From: Polaromonas sp.
Lineage (GTDB): Bacteria; Pseudomonadota; Gammaproteobacteria; Burkholderiales; Burkholderiaceae_C
Direction of reading: 5' to 3'
Assembly (NCBI GenBank): GCA_028292745.1
Contig: JAQGLT010000154.1
Coordinates: 1 to 33,057 of the forward strand
Length of the DNA stretch: 33,057 bases
Shown: positions 32,692 to 33,057 of the stretch, piece after piece
How positions within the stretch are numbered: position 1 is the first letter of the stretch
Layout: each line of letters opens with the position of its first letter
Position numbers and translations under genes: made by a program
The notes under the pieces: model-generated
What the model was told of the DNA's origin: nothing
Databases searched by the model: none
Seen by the model: the letters and a program-made list of their open reading frames with translations, nothing else

Positions 32692-33057
32692 TTATATATT
32701 CACGTTTAAACGCAGAGAAGTAATAATTTGAGCGATGCAAGAGCGCCAGCTATGTTGTAACTGCACAATCTCACGTCGAGCATGTATATGCTCCGGACTA
32801 AAAAGCTTGTCCGCAGATAATAGTATTTCCGCTAAATTCGAAAGATCGTCAGCAACAATACAAAGATGGTCGCGTAGGGACTCAGGCAATGCATAGAAGT
32901 CGTTAACCACTACTTCGCCTTGCGCGCATACGATATTAAAAAATTTTGACGGAAAAAAATAGGTTTGGTTAAGTCCCAAACTGTAACGCAAACAGAAGTT
33001 CCAGCGTGCTTTTCGCTGCCAAGTCAGTACAACAGCTTCGGGTTGGAAGCCATGGTA
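32692..33057 (-). CDS. Possible glycosyltransferase, C-terminal part (5' truncated by window edge)
   Basis: The frame is open to the right edge of the window, so the gene starts outside; about 121 codons are present. Readable segments are YHGFQPEAVVLTWQRKARWN at the edge, SLGLNQTYFFPSKFFNIVCA, QGEVVVNDFYALPESLRDHL and a helical tail ending LRLNVNI. The pattern PSKFF..V.A.GEVVV.D...LPE resembles the donor-binding end of GT4 glycosyltransferases (K-x-FEYMA-G-x-PVV), and the neighbour is a GT4 enzyme 6 bp downstream. With only the C-terminus visible this remains an inference. It is AT-rich like its neighbour. Confidence 0.5.
   Translation of the reverse strand, partial: YHGFQPEAVVLTWQRKARWNFCLRYSLGLNQTYFFPSKFFNIVCAQGEVVVNDFYALPESLRDHLCIVADDLSNLAEILLSADKLFSPEHIHARREIVQLQHSWRSCIAQIITSLRLNVNI

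Overview
The window reads as chromosomal DNA of a betaproteobacterium, most likely a Comamonadaceae member of the Burkholderiales (Polaromonas/Rhodoferax-like). This is inferred from the flavour of the housekeeping proteins (ValRS, GalU, CysM) and from an intergenic hairpin of a kind I associate with that family. No search was run. Most of the window is GC-rich; the far right end (about 31.4-33.06 kb) is clearly more AT-rich.

Layout. (1) 1-4.6 kb, housekeeping: the 3' part of valS and galU on the plus strand; then on the minus strand a VanZ-like membrane protein, tRNA-Leu(CAA) with its own promoter and terminator, a 54-codon small ORF overlapping cysM, cysM, and a TusA-type sulfur carrier. 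(2) 4.9-17.8 kb, a secretion locus: a 2330-residue RTX protein on the minus strand with an animal-type haem peroxidase domain, and, across a 1.35 kb intergenic region, a plus-strand three-gene type I secretion operon (ABC exporter, HlyD-type adaptor, TolC-type outer-membrane protein). The likely job is export of the giant calcium-binding peroxidase. (3) 17.8-20.2 kb: unrecognised minus-strand genes and gene-poor DNA. (4) 20.2-22.5 kb: a YdcF/ElyC-like (DUF218) gene split by a 1.43 kb IS5-family-like element whose own transposase carries two frameshifts. (5) 22.4-33.06 kb: a minus-strand polysaccharide cluster. It runs, in transcription order, from a truncated possible glycosyltransferase and a GT4 glycosyltransferase through fnlA, fnlB, a Phd/RelE-type toxin-antitoxin pair, fnlC, wbuB, a LegC-type aminotransferase, a LegB-type 4,6-dehydratase, a small phosphoglycosyl transferase and a hexapeptide acyltransferase to the broken ydcF-like gene.

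How it works together. FnlA-FnlB-FnlC should make UDP-L-FucNAc, which WbuB transfers. The dehydratase/aminotransferase pair should make a UDP-4-amino-4,6-dideoxy-GlcNAc-type sugar, which the phosphoglycosyl transferase and acyltransferase could use to start and decorate the glycan. Flippase and polymerase genes are not in the window and are presumably beyond the right edge.

Most notable points: the RTX haem peroxidase beside its exporter; a toxin-antitoxin module whose palindromic operator touches the fnlB stop codon inside the fnl operon; an Asn in place of the nucleophilic Asp of the phosphoglycosyl transferase; a cleanly reconstructable IS insertion; and a small ORF overlapping cysM by ATGA.
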